A stretch of 64,000 nt of DNA from Lentisphaerota bacterium (GTDB taxonomy: Bacteria > Verrucomicrobiota > Lentisphaeria > Victivallales > UBA1829). The stretch is taken from the NCBI GenBank assembly GCA_015061915.1, contig SUVR01000003.1, positions 62,001 through 126,000 on the forward strand. Direction: 5' to 3'. The position numbers were made by a program, and so were the translations under genes. The notes under the pieces are model-generated. The model was not told the origin of the DNA, did no database searches, and was given only the letters and a program-made list of their open reading frames with translations. Of this stretch, positions 1 to 8,535 are shown piece by piece. Each line of letters starts with the position of its first letter. Position 1 is the first letter of the stretch.

Positions 1-2
1 AT

Positions 3-1436
3 ACCCGCGATGGCATCCGTACCTATCGCATGATGCCGGATGGACGGCTGATTTTTGAAAAGATGTTGGAGGAAAAGAGAACTGTCACTGCAATGGCGGC
101 AACGCCGGACGGTACGCTTTACTGTGTGACCAGAGAAGCGCCGAACACGCTTTTGAAGTTCAGGAAGGGAGAAACGGAACCCCGGCGGGAACTGCTCCCG
201 TTCCGGATCGGCGGGATCTTCTCCGACGGCAAAAATGCTTTCCTCCTCAATAAAAACCGCCTTATCTGCGCAGAAACAAAAAAGGACCTGCTGACGGAAG
301 AAGAAAAGATCGTCCGTGTGATCCCCCGGGGCGACCGGAACTCGCTGGAACTGATCACAGAAAATGCAGGAAAGATTTTCAGTAAATCTCTTTCCAAAGG
401 GGAACTTACTCTGCTTCAGAAACTTACAACCGCAGATTGGAGCGGTCATCTGGCATCCGGTGAAACATATCTTGCCCGGTCTGCCCAGTGGATCCGGATT
501 CTGGACCGGACGGGAAAAGACCTTCAGATCCCCATGGTCCATGGCGAGGCGCCGGTGGTCATCTGTGCGCCGTATGTTTACAGTATCGACCGGCAGGGAA
601 AAACTTATGTGCTTTATGGCTTCAACACGGAAAAGAGCCAGAACCCGGATATGCTGCCGGATCTGACGCTGCGTTGGAATGTACTTCCCGGTCCTGCTTT
701 CCGTTACGATATTGTAATTCCGCCTTTCGCCTTTTATAATTGGAAAGATAAATATCTTTTTGCACCGGAAGCGCTGCTGGATATTTCCGATCCTGCCAAA
801 CCGGAGGTCGTTTCCCCCATCAAAGGACCTGCCGCCTGTATTGTGGAAGATTCCGGAAAAATCTATCTGGCGCAGGGCAATTTTCTTTCCGTTCTGGATG
901 CCGCAAAACTGCCGGATGTGACACCTGTTCAGACGTTCAGCAAAAGCAAAGCTGTTCCCCTCTGGTCGGATATCGCCGTGCAGGGCGATCTGCTTTATGT
1001 CAACGGCAGAAACAAGCTGACCATCTTCCGGATCGAAGGCAGCGAACTGAAAGAACTTTCCACAATCCCGCTGAATGGAAATTCATACAAGATGATACGG
1101 ATCAACAACTTGCTTTACTTCGCACCCTACGGCAGAAATACCCCGTTCCGTATTGTGGATGTGAAAGATCCTGCCAAACCGTTCATTGCGGCGGAACCGG
1201 CAATGCACAGGGGCGCAAGTGTGTTGGGGATCAAGTACGAAAATGACAAACTCTACATCGCCGACGGCAGAACGATCACGGCATACAGTCTGGAAGATCC
1301 CCTCGCGCCGAAGCCCCTTATCATCCGGTCCGGACCGGATAAAGCCATGCAGGGGTACAATTTTATTGACATCCGGGATGGCATCCTCGCCGGAAAGAAG
1401 TATCCCCGTTTTGATGTCTGGAGGGTTGACGAATGA
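3..1436 (+). CDS. LVIVD-type beta-propeller protein, 5' end outside window
   Basis: The reading frame is open from the first bases of the window, so the true start lies upstream; the first in-window ATG is at 30. At least 468 residues are visible. They contain repeated beta-blades including short motifs of the form DISDPAKPEVV, DVKDPAKPFIA and SLEDPLAPKPL, which resemble LVIVD repeats of beta-propeller proteins. Such proteins are usually exported and bind ligands or partners, but no catalytic motif is visible and the substrate is unknown. Its stop overlaps the ATG of the next gene (ATGA), so the two are almost certainly co-translated. Blade structure is fairly clear; function is not. Confidence 0.7.
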   Translation, partial: TRDGIRTYRMMPDGRLIFEKMLEEKRTVTAMAATPDGTLYCVTREAPNTLLKFRKGETEPRRELLPFRIGGIFSDGKNAFLLNKNRLICAETKKDLLTEEEKIVRVIPRGDRNSLELITENAGKIFSKSLSKGELTLLQKLTTADWSGHLASGETYLARSAQWIRILDRTGKDLQIPMVHGEAPVVICAPYVYSIDRQGKTYVLYGFNTEKSQNPDMLPDLTLRWNVLPGPAFRYDIVIPPFAFYNWKDKYLFAPEALLDISDPAKPEVVSPIKGPAACIVEDSGKIYLAQGNFLSVLDAAKLPDVTPVQTFSKSKAVPLWSDIAVQGDLLYVNGRNKLTIFRIEGSELKELSTIPLNGNSYKMIRINNLLYFAPYGRNTPFRIVDVKDPAKPFIAAEPAMHRGASVLGIKYENDKLYIADGRTITAYSLEDPLAPKPLIIRSGPDKAMQGYNFIDIRDGILAGKKYPRFDVWRVDE

Positions 1437-2407
1437 AACACCTGCTCCTTTTGCTCCTGTTCTTCTGCATTGCGCTTCCGCTTTCCGCTGTCCAGTACGG
1501 AGAGGGGGCGGACATCGAACCGCCTGCCTCTGCGATGGTGTCGGACGGGGATATACTTTATATGACTTTCTGCGGCAAAAAGAAGATGGTGGCGAAGATC
1601 AGCCTTGCCGATCCGCACAGCCCGACTTTGCTGTCGGCATACCAGACCGGATTTTTCCCTCAGGGCCTGGCTCTGCATCAGAAGAAACTTTATGTGACCG
1701 ATGGCAGATTCCTCAGCATCCTCCATACGGAAGGGAGTACCCTTTCCCTGCTGATGCGCTTTCTGATCGGAAACGATCCTGCAAAAGGCCCGGTGGATGT
1801 GATTTTTTCCAACGGGAAGCTGTTCCTTGCCGCCCGGAACGGCGGAGTCAGCCGCTTTTATGCGGATAAGGGAGTTCAGGTGCAGTCCGGATGGGCACGC
1901 TCTCTGACAGCGGAAAAAAATGGTTTTATCGCTGTTTTTCACGATTCCCTGCTGCTGCCGGACGGGAAACGGATCATGATCCCTCACGGCACGCCCCGGA
2001 AGGTACGGAGACTGCCGGACGGCAGGCTCTGCCTTGCCAACGGTTTTGCCGGGATCGCCGTGATCGGAACAGATGGCAAACCGGATCTTACGGAAAATCT
2101 CAACCGCTTTTCCTGTTACGGCGCTCATGTTTTTGACATTGTTCCCGGCAGAACAGATGCCAACGGCAGAACGCAATTTGTGTTTCTGGCGGCGGGTGAG
2201 ATCGGAGTCGTTACAGCGGATATCAGCAATGGGATCAATCTCGTAACTGCCTGTGATGCTTTGAAATGGAAAAATATCAACGGGCTCCTCCGGGGAAAAG
2301 AGAATCTGGTGTATGCGGCGGATGAAGCATACGGTCTTCATGTATTGGAGATCCAGCCGGACGGTAAAACGCTGAAACTTGTCAACAGCCTGAAACTTAC
2401 GGATTGA
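1433..2407 (+). CDS. Secreted beta-propeller protein
   Basis: A 324-residue protein with a clear signal peptide (positive MKH start, Leu-rich core, likely cleavage after residue 20 or so, LSA). The rest is a succession of short beta-strand repeats with GxLY/LYMT and KLYVTDGRFL-like elements, similar to NHL or LVIVD propellers and to the preceding gene product, so the pair probably arose by duplication. It overlaps the upstream gene by four bases and is followed 15 bp later by comM. No enzymatic motif is recognised; an extracytoplasmic binding or scaffold role is inferred. Confidence 0.65.
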   Translation: MKHLLLLLLFFCIALPLSAVQYGEGADIEPPASAMVSDGDILYMTFCGKKKMVAKISLADPHSPTLLSAYQTGFFPQGLALHQKKLYVTDGRFLSILHTEGSTLSLLMRFLIGNDPAKGPVDVIFSNGKLFLAARNGGVSRFYADKGVQVQSGWARSLTAEKNGFIAVFHDSLLLPDGKRIMIPHGTPRKVRRLPDGRLCLANGFAGIAVIGTDGKPDLTENLNRFSCYGAHVFDIVPGRTDANGRTQFVFLAAGEIGVVTADISNGINLVTACDALKWKNINGLLRGKENLVYAADEAYGLHVLEIQPDGKTLKLVNSLKLTD

Positions 2408-2422
2408 GAAAGGTTTATCGAT

Positions 2423-3973
2423 ATGGCGAAACTTGTGCGTACACACTCTGCCGCACTCCACGGCATTGAAGCGGTCCACGTGGAGATCGAAGTCAATGCG
2501 CTGGGCGGTGCCGGGGAAATGGATGGTCTGGTTACGATCGTGGGTCTGCCGGATGCCGCTGTGCGGGAAAGCCGGGAACGGGTGAAAAGCGCCATTTTTT
2601 CCTGCGGATACAAGGCGCCCCGGGGATCCACCATCATTAACCTTGCCCCTGCTGATCTGAAGAAGGAGGGTGCCGCTTTTGACCTGCCGATCGCTCTTGC
2701 CATGATCGCCGCCGCCGATGGCGTGGAGTCTTCTCAACTGACAGAGACGATGATCCTTGGGGAGCTTGCCCTGAACGGTGCTGTCCGCTCTGTCCGCGGG
2801 GTTCTGCCTGCTGCTTTGACGGCACGGAAGGAAAGCCAGATCCGCAATCTGATCGTCCCTGCGGGCAATGCACAGGAAGCTGCCATCGTTGCTGGGGACC
2901 TGAATGTTTATCCGGTTGAATCCCTTACGGATGCGATTTCTGTCCTGCAGGGGACCGTTGCTCCTATGCCGCCGGAAGCCGGAGCTGCCTTCCGGGAACC
3001 GGATTGGTCCGGCTGTCCGGATTTTGCCGATGTGAAAGGTCAGGCGGCTGCGAAACGGGCGCTGGAGATCGCAGCGGCGGGCGGTCACAATGTGCTGTTT
3101 ATCGGACCTCCCGGATCGGGGAAATCCATGCTGGCGAAACGCCTGCCGGGAATCCTTCCTCCGATGACCATTGAAGAAACGCTGGAGACCAGCAAGATCC
3201 ATTCGATTTTAGGACTTCTCCCACCCGGCGAACCGCTGCTGAAGGCGCGTCCGTTCCGGTCGCCCCACCACACGGTGAGTGATGCCGGTTTGCTTGGTGG
3301 CGGAACCAATCCCCAGCCGGGCGAGATCAGCCTCGCTCACAATGGCGTGCTGTTTCTGGACGAACTGCCGGAATTCAAACGCAATGTGCTGGAAGTGCTG
3401 CGGCTGCCGCTGGAAAACGGAGAAGTTTCCGTGTGCAGAGCCTCCGGAAGTTTTGTCTTTCCCTCGGATTTCATCCTGATCGCCGCTATGAACCCGTGTC
3501 CCTGCGGACATCTGGGGGATACACGCCACCGCTGCCGTTGCCGTTCTCTCCAGATCCAGCAGTACCGTTCCAAAATCTCCGGACCGCTGCTGGACCGGAT
3601 CGACCTCCATGTGGAAGTTTCTGCCCTGACGGAAGATGAGCTTGTTTCTGTGCCTGCGGGCGAGACCAGCGAACAGATCCGGCAGCGGGTGCTTTCCGCC
3701 CGTGAGATCCAGGAATACCGGTTCCGGGCAGACAGGAACCCGGTCCGCTGCAACGCCCAGATGCAGAGTGGACATTTCCAGCGGTTCTGTCAGCTCACCA
3801 CTTCCATGCAGACGATGCTCCGGCACGCGATCCAGCAGTTCGGCTTGAGTGCAAGAGCGTATGACCGGATCCTGCGGGTCGCCCGTACGATTGCAGACCT
3901 GGCAGGCTCGGAGGAGATCCGGCAGGAACATCTTTTTGAGGCGATCGGCTTCCGGTCGCTGGACCGTTCCTGA
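2423..3973 (+). CDS. comM: YifB/ComM family Mg-chelatase-like AAA+ ATPase
   Basis: 516 residues, the usual ComM length. The N-terminal Lon-protease-like ChlI domain contains the GLPDAAVRES motif near residues 41-50. The central AAA+ module has Walker A GPPGSGKS at about 228-235, Walker B in GVLFLDELPEF, and the cysteine-rich NPCPCGHLGD...CRC stretch typical of the family. A C-terminal Mg-chelatase helical domain follows. In naturally competent bacteria ComM is a hexameric helicase that promotes branch migration during integration of transforming DNA; many non-competent bacteria also carry it. It follows the propeller genes by 15 bp and may be transcribed with them. Confidence 0.95.
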   Translation: MAKLVRTHSAALHGIEAVHVEIEVNALGGAGEMDGLVTIVGLPDAAVRESRERVKSAIFSCGYKAPRGSTIINLAPADLKKEGAAFDLPIALAMIAAADGVESSQLTETMILGELALNGAVRSVRGVLPAALTARKESQIRNLIVPAGNAQEAAIVAGDLNVYPVESLTDAISVLQGTVAPMPPEAGAAFREPDWSGCPDFADVKGQAAAKRALEIAAAGGHNVLFIGPPGSGKSMLAKRLPGILPPMTIEETLETSKIHSILGLLPPGEPLLKARPFRSPHHTVSDAGLLGGGTNPQPGEISLAHNGVLFLDELPEFKRNVLEVLRLPLENGEVSVCRASGSFVFPSDFILIAAMNPCPCGHLGDTRHRCRCRSLQIQQYRSKISGPLLDRIDLHVEVSALTEDELVSVPAGETSEQIRQRVLSAREIQEYRFRADRNPVRCNAQMQSGHFQRFCQLTTSMQTMLRHAIQQFGLSARAYDRILRVARTIADLAGSEEIRQEHLFEAIGFRSLDRS

Positions 3974-3988
3974 AAATACAGGAGCAAT

Positions 3989-4017
3989 TTGAAAACAGCT
4001 GGAATGGGTGTTATATT
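3989..4017 (+). promoter_or_regulatory. Promoter for the GT4 glycosyltransferase gene
   Basis: TTGAAA (3989-3994), 17-bp spacer, TATATT (4012-4017), ending 24 bp before the ATG at 4042. It starts 15 bp after the comM stop codon, so the glycosyltransferase is likely its own unit. Confidence 0.65.
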
Positions 4018-4041
4018 TAGAGGAATATCAGGAACCGGAAT

Positions 4042-5175
4042 ATGAATATCTGTTTGTTTACATCCTCGTTTCTACCCAATGTGGGTGGTATGGAAAATGT
4101 GGTCGATACGCTGGCAAGGGAATACCGGGCGCTCGGTCACAATGTCGTTGTGCTGGCGAAAACACCGAAAAAAATGAAAAAAGCGCCTGAATTTGATTAT
4201 CCGGTGTACTACTACAAGCGGAGCCGGTCCGAGATCTTCTTTCTGGGGGCGCCGCGGAAAATGCTGCAGAAACTGCATGAACAATATCATTTTGACGTGA
4301 TCCACGCTCATCAGATGTATCCCACCGGGTATTTGGCGGTGGAATTCCGGAAGAAACAGAACGTGCCGGTACTCCTCACTTCTCATGCCGGCGATGTGCA
4401 GGATCAATCCAAGTACCGGAAAAGCTGGATCAAGTGCAGACGGATGGTCCGGACAATGCAGCAGGCGCCTTGCGTAACTGCAGTCGGGATAAAGACCTGC
4501 AACGAGATCGACGAGCTGACCGGTATGAAAAAAGCGATCTTCCTGCCCAATGGATGCTGTCCGCCGGCAGACCCGGAGATCTCTGCCAATCTGAAGCAGA
4601 AACTGGAAATACCGGATCTTTCAAAAGGATTCGATCTGAGCGTGGGCAGGCTTCACCCCGCCAAGGGATTGGACCATCTGGTCAGGGCCTTTGCCCTGTT
4701 GAAGGAACGGCAGATCCCGACCCTGCCTTATCTGATGGCAGGCAGCGGACAGAGCGAAGGCGAACTGAAAGCCCTGATCGCAGAGCTGAACATGGAAGAC
4801 CGGATCTTTATGCTCGGCACAGTGACGCCGGAAGAACGGGACTGGCTCCTGCGCAGATGCCGGTTTTTCTTCCAGCCGTCTCTGCGGGAAGGTATGCCCC
4901 TGACCGTGCTGGAAAGCCTTGCCGCAGGTGCCCCCGTCATCGGTTCGGACATCCCCGGAATCCGGGAGATCCTGCAGGATGGCTTCAACGGAAGGACTGT
5001 ACCGCCGGGTGACCACGAAGCACTGGCTGAGGTGCTGGAAAAAATGACCACGGAGGAGGAACAGATGCTCCGCCGGAACGCCGCCGGTATCCTGAATACT
5101 CATTCCTGGACACGCATCGCAGAACAGTATATCGCCCTGTTTGAAAAATTGATCCGTCAGAATGAGTTAAATTGA
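4042..5175 (+). CDS. GT4 family glycosyltransferase
   Basis: 377 residues with the two Rossmann-like lobes of a GT-B enzyme. The N-terminus has the acceptor-side glycine-rich FLPNVGGMENVV loop; the C-terminal lobe has VGRLHPAKGLDHLV and the donor-binding EX7E motif within LREGMPLTVLESLAAG, diagnostic of retaining GT4 enzymes. It would transfer a sugar from a nucleotide-sugar during lipopolysaccharide or exopolysaccharide assembly at the cytoplasmic face of the membrane. It has its own promoter and ends convergently with the pyruvyl-transferase gene, the two coding regions overlapping by 9 bp. Donor and acceptor cannot be assigned. Confidence 0.9.
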   Translation: MNICLFTSSFLPNVGGMENVVDTLAREYRALGHNVVVLAKTPKKMKKAPEFDYPVYYYKRSRSEIFFLGAPRKMLQKLHEQYHFDVIHAHQMYPTGYLAVEFRKKQNVPVLLTSHAGDVQDQSKYRKSWIKCRRMVRTMQQAPCVTAVGIKTCNEIDELTGMKKAIFLPNGCCPPADPEISANLKQKLEIPDLSKGFDLSVGRLHPAKGLDHLVRAFALLKERQIPTLPYLMAGSGQSEGELKALIAELNMEDRIFMLGTVTPEERDWLLRRCRFFFQPSLREGMPLTVLESLAAGAPVIGSDIPGIREILQDGFNGRTVPPGDHEALAEVLEKMTTEEEQMLRRNAAGILNTHSWTRIAEQYIALFEKLIRQNELN

Positions 5176-6207
5176 TTCCGGAGCAGGGTTCTTCCGGAAC
5201 TGGTCTTTCCAGATATCAATATTTTTCTGCGGGATCTTGAGTGCAATATCCCAGCCGTTCTGCAGAAGTCCGGGCAGTTCTTTCATATTTTCCTGCGGAA
5301 GGAACGGAAGGGAAATATCCTTTCCCATTTCCTTTGCCCGGTTGTCGATCCCAATGATCAGAACCCGGCAGCGATGCTGCAGCGCCCGAATTCCGCCATG
5401 CAGCCGGGTTCCGATAAAATCCGGTTGGATTTCTGTCAGAAAACGGTCATATTCTGTAAGATTTGGTGCAATGATATTGAATTTTCCGGCAAGTTCTGCC
5501 GGTAAGACGGCGTGAAAATAAGGAATATCTGCCGAGGATTGCGGGAAGAAAAACAAATTTTCATAGTGGGCAGCGCACGCATTCAGCAGAGCCTGATCCC
5601 GTTCCGGATTTTTAGCATAATCGGTCAGAGTTACAACAGCAGAAGACTTTTTTCCGGTGGGGATTGAGCTGCAAAAAGATTCTGTCAGGTTCCAGGTGGT
5701 GGGGCAGCCTGTGCAGATCACATTTTCAATACCGCATTTTTTCAGTTGATCGCAGGTATAAGAATCTCTTACAGAATGGAGAAAACTGCTGTCCAGCAGG
5801 GAACGGTAGAACAACCGGGAACTGAGGCTGATCATTTTCTGATATTTCCCCCAGCCAGCACCCATAAGGATGGCTTTCCGGTACTTCCACAGATCGCTGA
5901 AGGGAACTGCCCAGGTCCGCTGCGGCTTTTTGCCCTGAAGAATATTGGTACCGCCAACAAACCGGAAACACGCCTGATTACAACGGTAAACTGCTGGAGA
6001 GTGGAGTGGCGTTTTACACGGATAAGTTCCGATATATGCCTGCGGAAAAAGTTTCGCAAGTTCTTTGGAAACAGCATCGGCGATAATAAAATCTCCCACA
6101 TTGTCTGAAGTTACTGCGGGGCACAGATGCACAACAAAATTTTCCTGATCTTCTGACTGGAAAAATTTGTTCAGCGCATATTTTTTAATGTATTTTGTAA
6201 AAGACAT
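5167..6207 (-). CDS. Polysaccharide pyruvyl transferase family protein
   Basis: The ATG at 6207 is preferred; a TTG ten codons upstream (6237) is in frame but poorly placed. About 346 residues. The N-terminal half contains VTSDNVGDFIIADAVSKEL and VGGTNIL, and the C-terminal half GTRLHGGIRALQHRC, matching the Pfam polysaccharide pyruvyl transferase fold (CsaB/WcaK-like). Members add ketal-linked pyruvate to cell-surface glycans or act as related GT-B enzymes. It lies between a GT4 and an acetyltransferase, so a role in decorating a surface polysaccharide is likely. Its 3' end overlaps that of the convergent GT4 gene. Confidence 0.8.
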   Translation of the reverse strand: MSFTKYIKKYALNKFFQSEDQENFVVHLCPAVTSDNVGDFIIADAVSKELAKLFPQAYIGTYPCKTPLHSPAVYRCNQACFRFVGGTNILQGKKPQRTWAVPFSDLWKYRKAILMGAGWGKYQKMISLSSRLFYRSLLDSSFLHSVRDSYTCDQLKKCGIENVICTGCPTTWNLTESFCSSIPTGKKSSAVVTLTDYAKNPERDQALLNACAAHYENLFFFPQSSADIPYFHAVLPAELAGKFNIIAPNLTEYDRFLTEIQPDFIGTRLHGGIRALQHRCRVLIIGIDNRAKEMGKDISLPFLPQENMKELPGLLQNGWDIALKIPQKNIDIWKDQFRKNPAPESI

Positions 6208-6264
6208 TTTCCGCTTCAAAATATAGTTGTTTTGCAATGATTTCCAAGAAAAGCTATATCCGGT

Positions 6265-6292
6265 AATATATAGCCAAATCTGAAAAATGCAA
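6265..6292 (-). promoter_or_regulatory. Promoter for the pyruvyl transferase gene
   Basis: On the minus strand, TTGCAT (6287-6292), 16-bp spacer, TATATT (6265-6270), 58 bp before the ATG at 6207. The -10 lies inside a 7-bp inverted repeat (6253-6259 with 6268-6274) that could act as an operator or leader hairpin. Confidence 0.55.
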
Positions 6293-6432
6293 GGAAATAC
6301 CCGTGTTTCGCAAAATAAAAAATTGCTGCGGAATTTTGTTCTGAATACACAACTTCTGCGGTCCTCAAGAGTGTTTTTTCGGGACGATTTCTTGAGCGCA
6401 TCGCCTGAATATTTTTTGTAGAATACCGGATC

Positions 6433-7041
6433 TTACGCTTCCGGGACCGTCCAGCAGTGCTGGGGCGCCCGGTATTCCTGCCGGATGACCTTTGCCGGTA
6501 CTCCGGCAACGATCGTCTCTTTTTCAACATCCTTCGTAACAACGGCACCGGCACCGATGGTGGCATTTCTGCCGATCTGCACATCTTCCACCAGACAGGT
6601 CATAGGGCCGATATATGCCTGATCTCCGATCACTGCCGGCGTATTGTGATTGGAACCGATATTCAAAAACTGGGAAAGATTGACATTGTTGCCAATGACC
6701 GTGTTGCCGTGGATCACAATGCACATACTGTGTCCCAGATAGCAACCGTAACCGATCCGGGTCTTGAGGGGGATCTTGATCTTGTGGATCGTCTGGCAGA
6801 GCCGGTACATCGTGACCGTCCACCAGAACAGAAATCCTTTGTGCTGGGAGAGGCGGAACCAGATCATAAAATTTTCAAACGGGTGAAAGAGAGCCTTGAG
6901 AATGATCCGGGCTTTTGAGACGGTTTTTCCTTTTCTCCGGAAAAGATCACTCTGGATCAGGGTCATGCAATCCCCGTAATTTTCGACTTCCGGCAGGATC
7001 AGTTGCGTGCCATCCCGCATTGTTACAATATCTGTCTTCAT
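6433..7041 (-). CDS. Serine acetyltransferase-like hexapeptide-repeat acyltransferase
   Basis: 202 residues. The N-terminal about 90 residues are helical and contain a basic hydrophobic stretch; the rest is a left-handed beta-helix with hexapeptide repeats, including IGYGCYLGHSMCIVIHG, IGNNVNLSQF and the C-terminal AGVPAKVI motif of the LbetaH serine-acetyltransferase branch. CysE is the best-known relative, but the short N-terminal domain and the neighbours (glycosyltransferase, pyruvyl transferase) suggest an O-acetyltransferase for a surface glycan instead of cysteine synthesis. It has a CAGGAG ribosome binding site 5 bp before the ATG and its own promoter. Confidence 0.75.
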   Translation of the reverse strand: MKTDIVTMRDGTQLILPEVENYGDCMTLIQSDLFRRKGKTVSKARIILKALFHPFENFMIWFRLSQHKGFLFWWTVTMYRLCQTIHKIKIPLKTRIGYGCYLGHSMCIVIHGNTVIGNNVNLSQFLNIGSNHNTPAVIGDQAYIGPMTCLVEDVQIGRNATIGAGAVVTKDVEKETIVAGVPAKVIRQEYRAPQHCWTVPEA

Positions 7042-7100
7042 CGCTCTCCTGTGAAAAAATGCGTAAGTGCTGCAAAGGATTTATACTTACAAAACGGGAT

Positions 7101-7128
7101 AATATATCTCCGGATTTTGAAATTACAA
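7101..7128 (-). promoter_or_regulatory. Promoter for the acetyltransferase gene
   Basis: Minus strand TTGTAA (7123-7128), 16-bp spacer, TATATT (7101-7106), 60 bp before the ATG at 7041. The -35 overlaps the stop codon of the upstream Sel1-repeat gene. Confidence 0.6.
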
Positions 7129-8412
7129 GGAAAGTACCGGGTTGCTGCGGTTCTTTTCCAGCATCTGGATCGCCAGATAATCTCCTGCCTGTGCAGCGTA
7201 ATTCAGCCACAGAACAGCCTTTTTATCATCCTTGGTGCAGCCCTGCCCTTTGGCATAACAGATCGCCAGTTTCCGCATTGCGGCGGCGTGTCCCCGTTTG
7301 GCGGCTTCGGCAAACCAGAGGAAGGAGCGCAGGTCATCCTGCGGGATGCCGTCGCCTTCAGCATACATACATCCCAGCGAGTATTGTGATGCCGGATACC
7401 CCACCAGCGCAGCCCGTTCCAGCAGCATGACCGCCCGGATCGGATCCGGTTTGTCCAACCCGATGCCCTTGAGGGCAAAAAGTGCAACCCGGTGCAGAGC
7501 CTGCGGACATTCCTGTGCCATGGATCGCTCATAAAATTCCATGGCGTATTCAAAACCTTTGTCCTTTTCGTAATTTTCGCAAATAAATTCTGCGTACTTG
7601 TATTGAGCGTATGCCTGCCCCTTCAGCGCCGCTTCTTTATACAGTTCAAATGCCTTTTGTTTATCCTGTTTTTCAACTCCCTCACCGTGTTCGTAAAAGA
7701 AAGCCAGCTTGGTGACGGAATCCAGATCCTTCTTTTCGATCGCCCGCTTCAGCAGGGAAACGGTCATCGCCGGATCCTTTTCCAGCCCGCCGATCCCGCC
7801 GTAATAGCAATCCGCCAGAAAACGCAGCCCCTTTCCGGTCATATCCGGCAGTTTTTCCGCCCGGATCAGCAGAGCCACGGCATCTTTCCGATCCTGTTCC
7901 GTTACATCTTTTTTATTGAGCATAACGGCGGAAAGTTCCACCATAGCGGGCGCAAAATCTTTGTTTACAAGATTTTTTAAATGCTGTTCCGCTTTGGCGA
8001 CATCCGGAGCAACTGCCTTTTCCCCGGGCAGTTTGGAATCGTTCTGACTGCCGTGCAGATACAGCAGTGCAAGATTATATTCCGCCTCCCGGATCCCTTT
8101 GTTTGCCGCAAACAAGTAGAACAGACTGGCATTTTTCGGATCCCGGTCCACGCCGAGCCCGTGTTCCAGACAGATCCCGTAATTCAGCTGGGCGGCGCTG
8201 TTTCCGCCTACTGCGGCTTTCCGGTACCAGTATGCCGCCAATTCGTAATTGACTTTCCGGTTTTCCGTGCCGTAAAAATATTCGTTGCCCAGTTTATATT
8301 GGGCGGCTGTATCGCCCTTTTCTGCCGCATCGCGCAGGGGATCGGAAACTTTTTCTGCGCCGGAAAGTGTCAAATAAAACAGAATTTGCAACAGGATCAG
8401 TATCTTTTTCAT
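7123..8412 (-). CDS. Secreted Sel1-like repeat protein
   Basis: 429 residues, starting with a signal peptide (MKKILILLQILFYLTLSGAEK). Most of the mature protein is a run of roughly eight or nine 36-residue Sel1-like repeats of the type A..YR.AA..G...AQ..LG..Y..G.G...D, a TPR-related alpha-solenoid. Sel1 proteins serve as scaffolds for protein-protein interaction, often in the periplasm or in signal transduction. No catalytic domain is visible. The gene is divergent from the PIN-PhoH gene with a 123-bp shared promoter region and has an AAAGGA ribosome binding site. Confidence 0.85.
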   Translation of the reverse strand: MKKILILLQILFYLTLSGAEKVSDPLRDAAEKGDTAAQYKLGNEYFYGTENRKVNYELAAYWYRKAAVGGNSAAQLNYGICLEHGLGVDRDPKNASLFYLFAANKGIREAEYNLALLYLHGSQNDSKLPGEKAVAPDVAKAEQHLKNLVNKDFAPAMVELSAVMLNKKDVTEQDRKDAVALLIRAEKLPDMTGKGLRFLADCYYGGIGGLEKDPAMTVSLLKRAIEKKDLDSVTKLAFFYEHGEGVEKQDKQKAFELYKEAALKGQAYAQYKYAEFICENYEKDKGFEYAMEFYERSMAQECPQALHRVALFALKGIGLDKPDPIRAVMLLERAALVGYPASQYSLGCMYAEGDGIPQDDLRSFLWFAEAAKRGHAAAMRKLAICYAKGQGCTKDDKKAVLWLNYAAQAGDYLAIQMLEKNRSNPVLSL

Positions 8413-8437
8413 CGAAAATTCCTTTCTTTCGTGTCAA

Positions 8438-8466
8438 AATATAATGTCTTTTTTGCGTTTTTTCCA
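8438..8466 (-). promoter_or_regulatory. Promoter for the Sel1-repeat gene
   Basis: Minus strand TGGAAA (8461-8466), 17-bp spacer, TATATT (8438-8443), 25 bp before the ATG at 8412. The -35 is weak. Confidence 0.4.
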
Positions 8467-8475
8467 CTTTTTCGC

Positions 8476-8504
8476 TTGAAATTCCGCAAAAAAACATCCA
8501 TAAT
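8476..8504 (+). promoter_or_regulatory. Promoter for the PIN-PhoH gene
   Basis: TTGAAA (8476-8481), 17-bp spacer, CATAAT (8499-8504), 31 bp before the ATG at 8536, divergent from the Sel1 gene promoter. Confidence 0.5.
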
Positions 8505-8535
8505 ATACGGAAACCAACATGGAAGGAGGTCATGT

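Noticed and set aside
1253-3202. 649-codon open frame opposite the propeller and comM genes
   Set aside because: Antisense to well supported genes; no family features.
7981-8535. Upstream extension of the PIN-PhoH frame
   Set aside because: Antisense to the Sel1-repeat gene and through its promoter; the AAGGAGGT site fixes the start at 8536.
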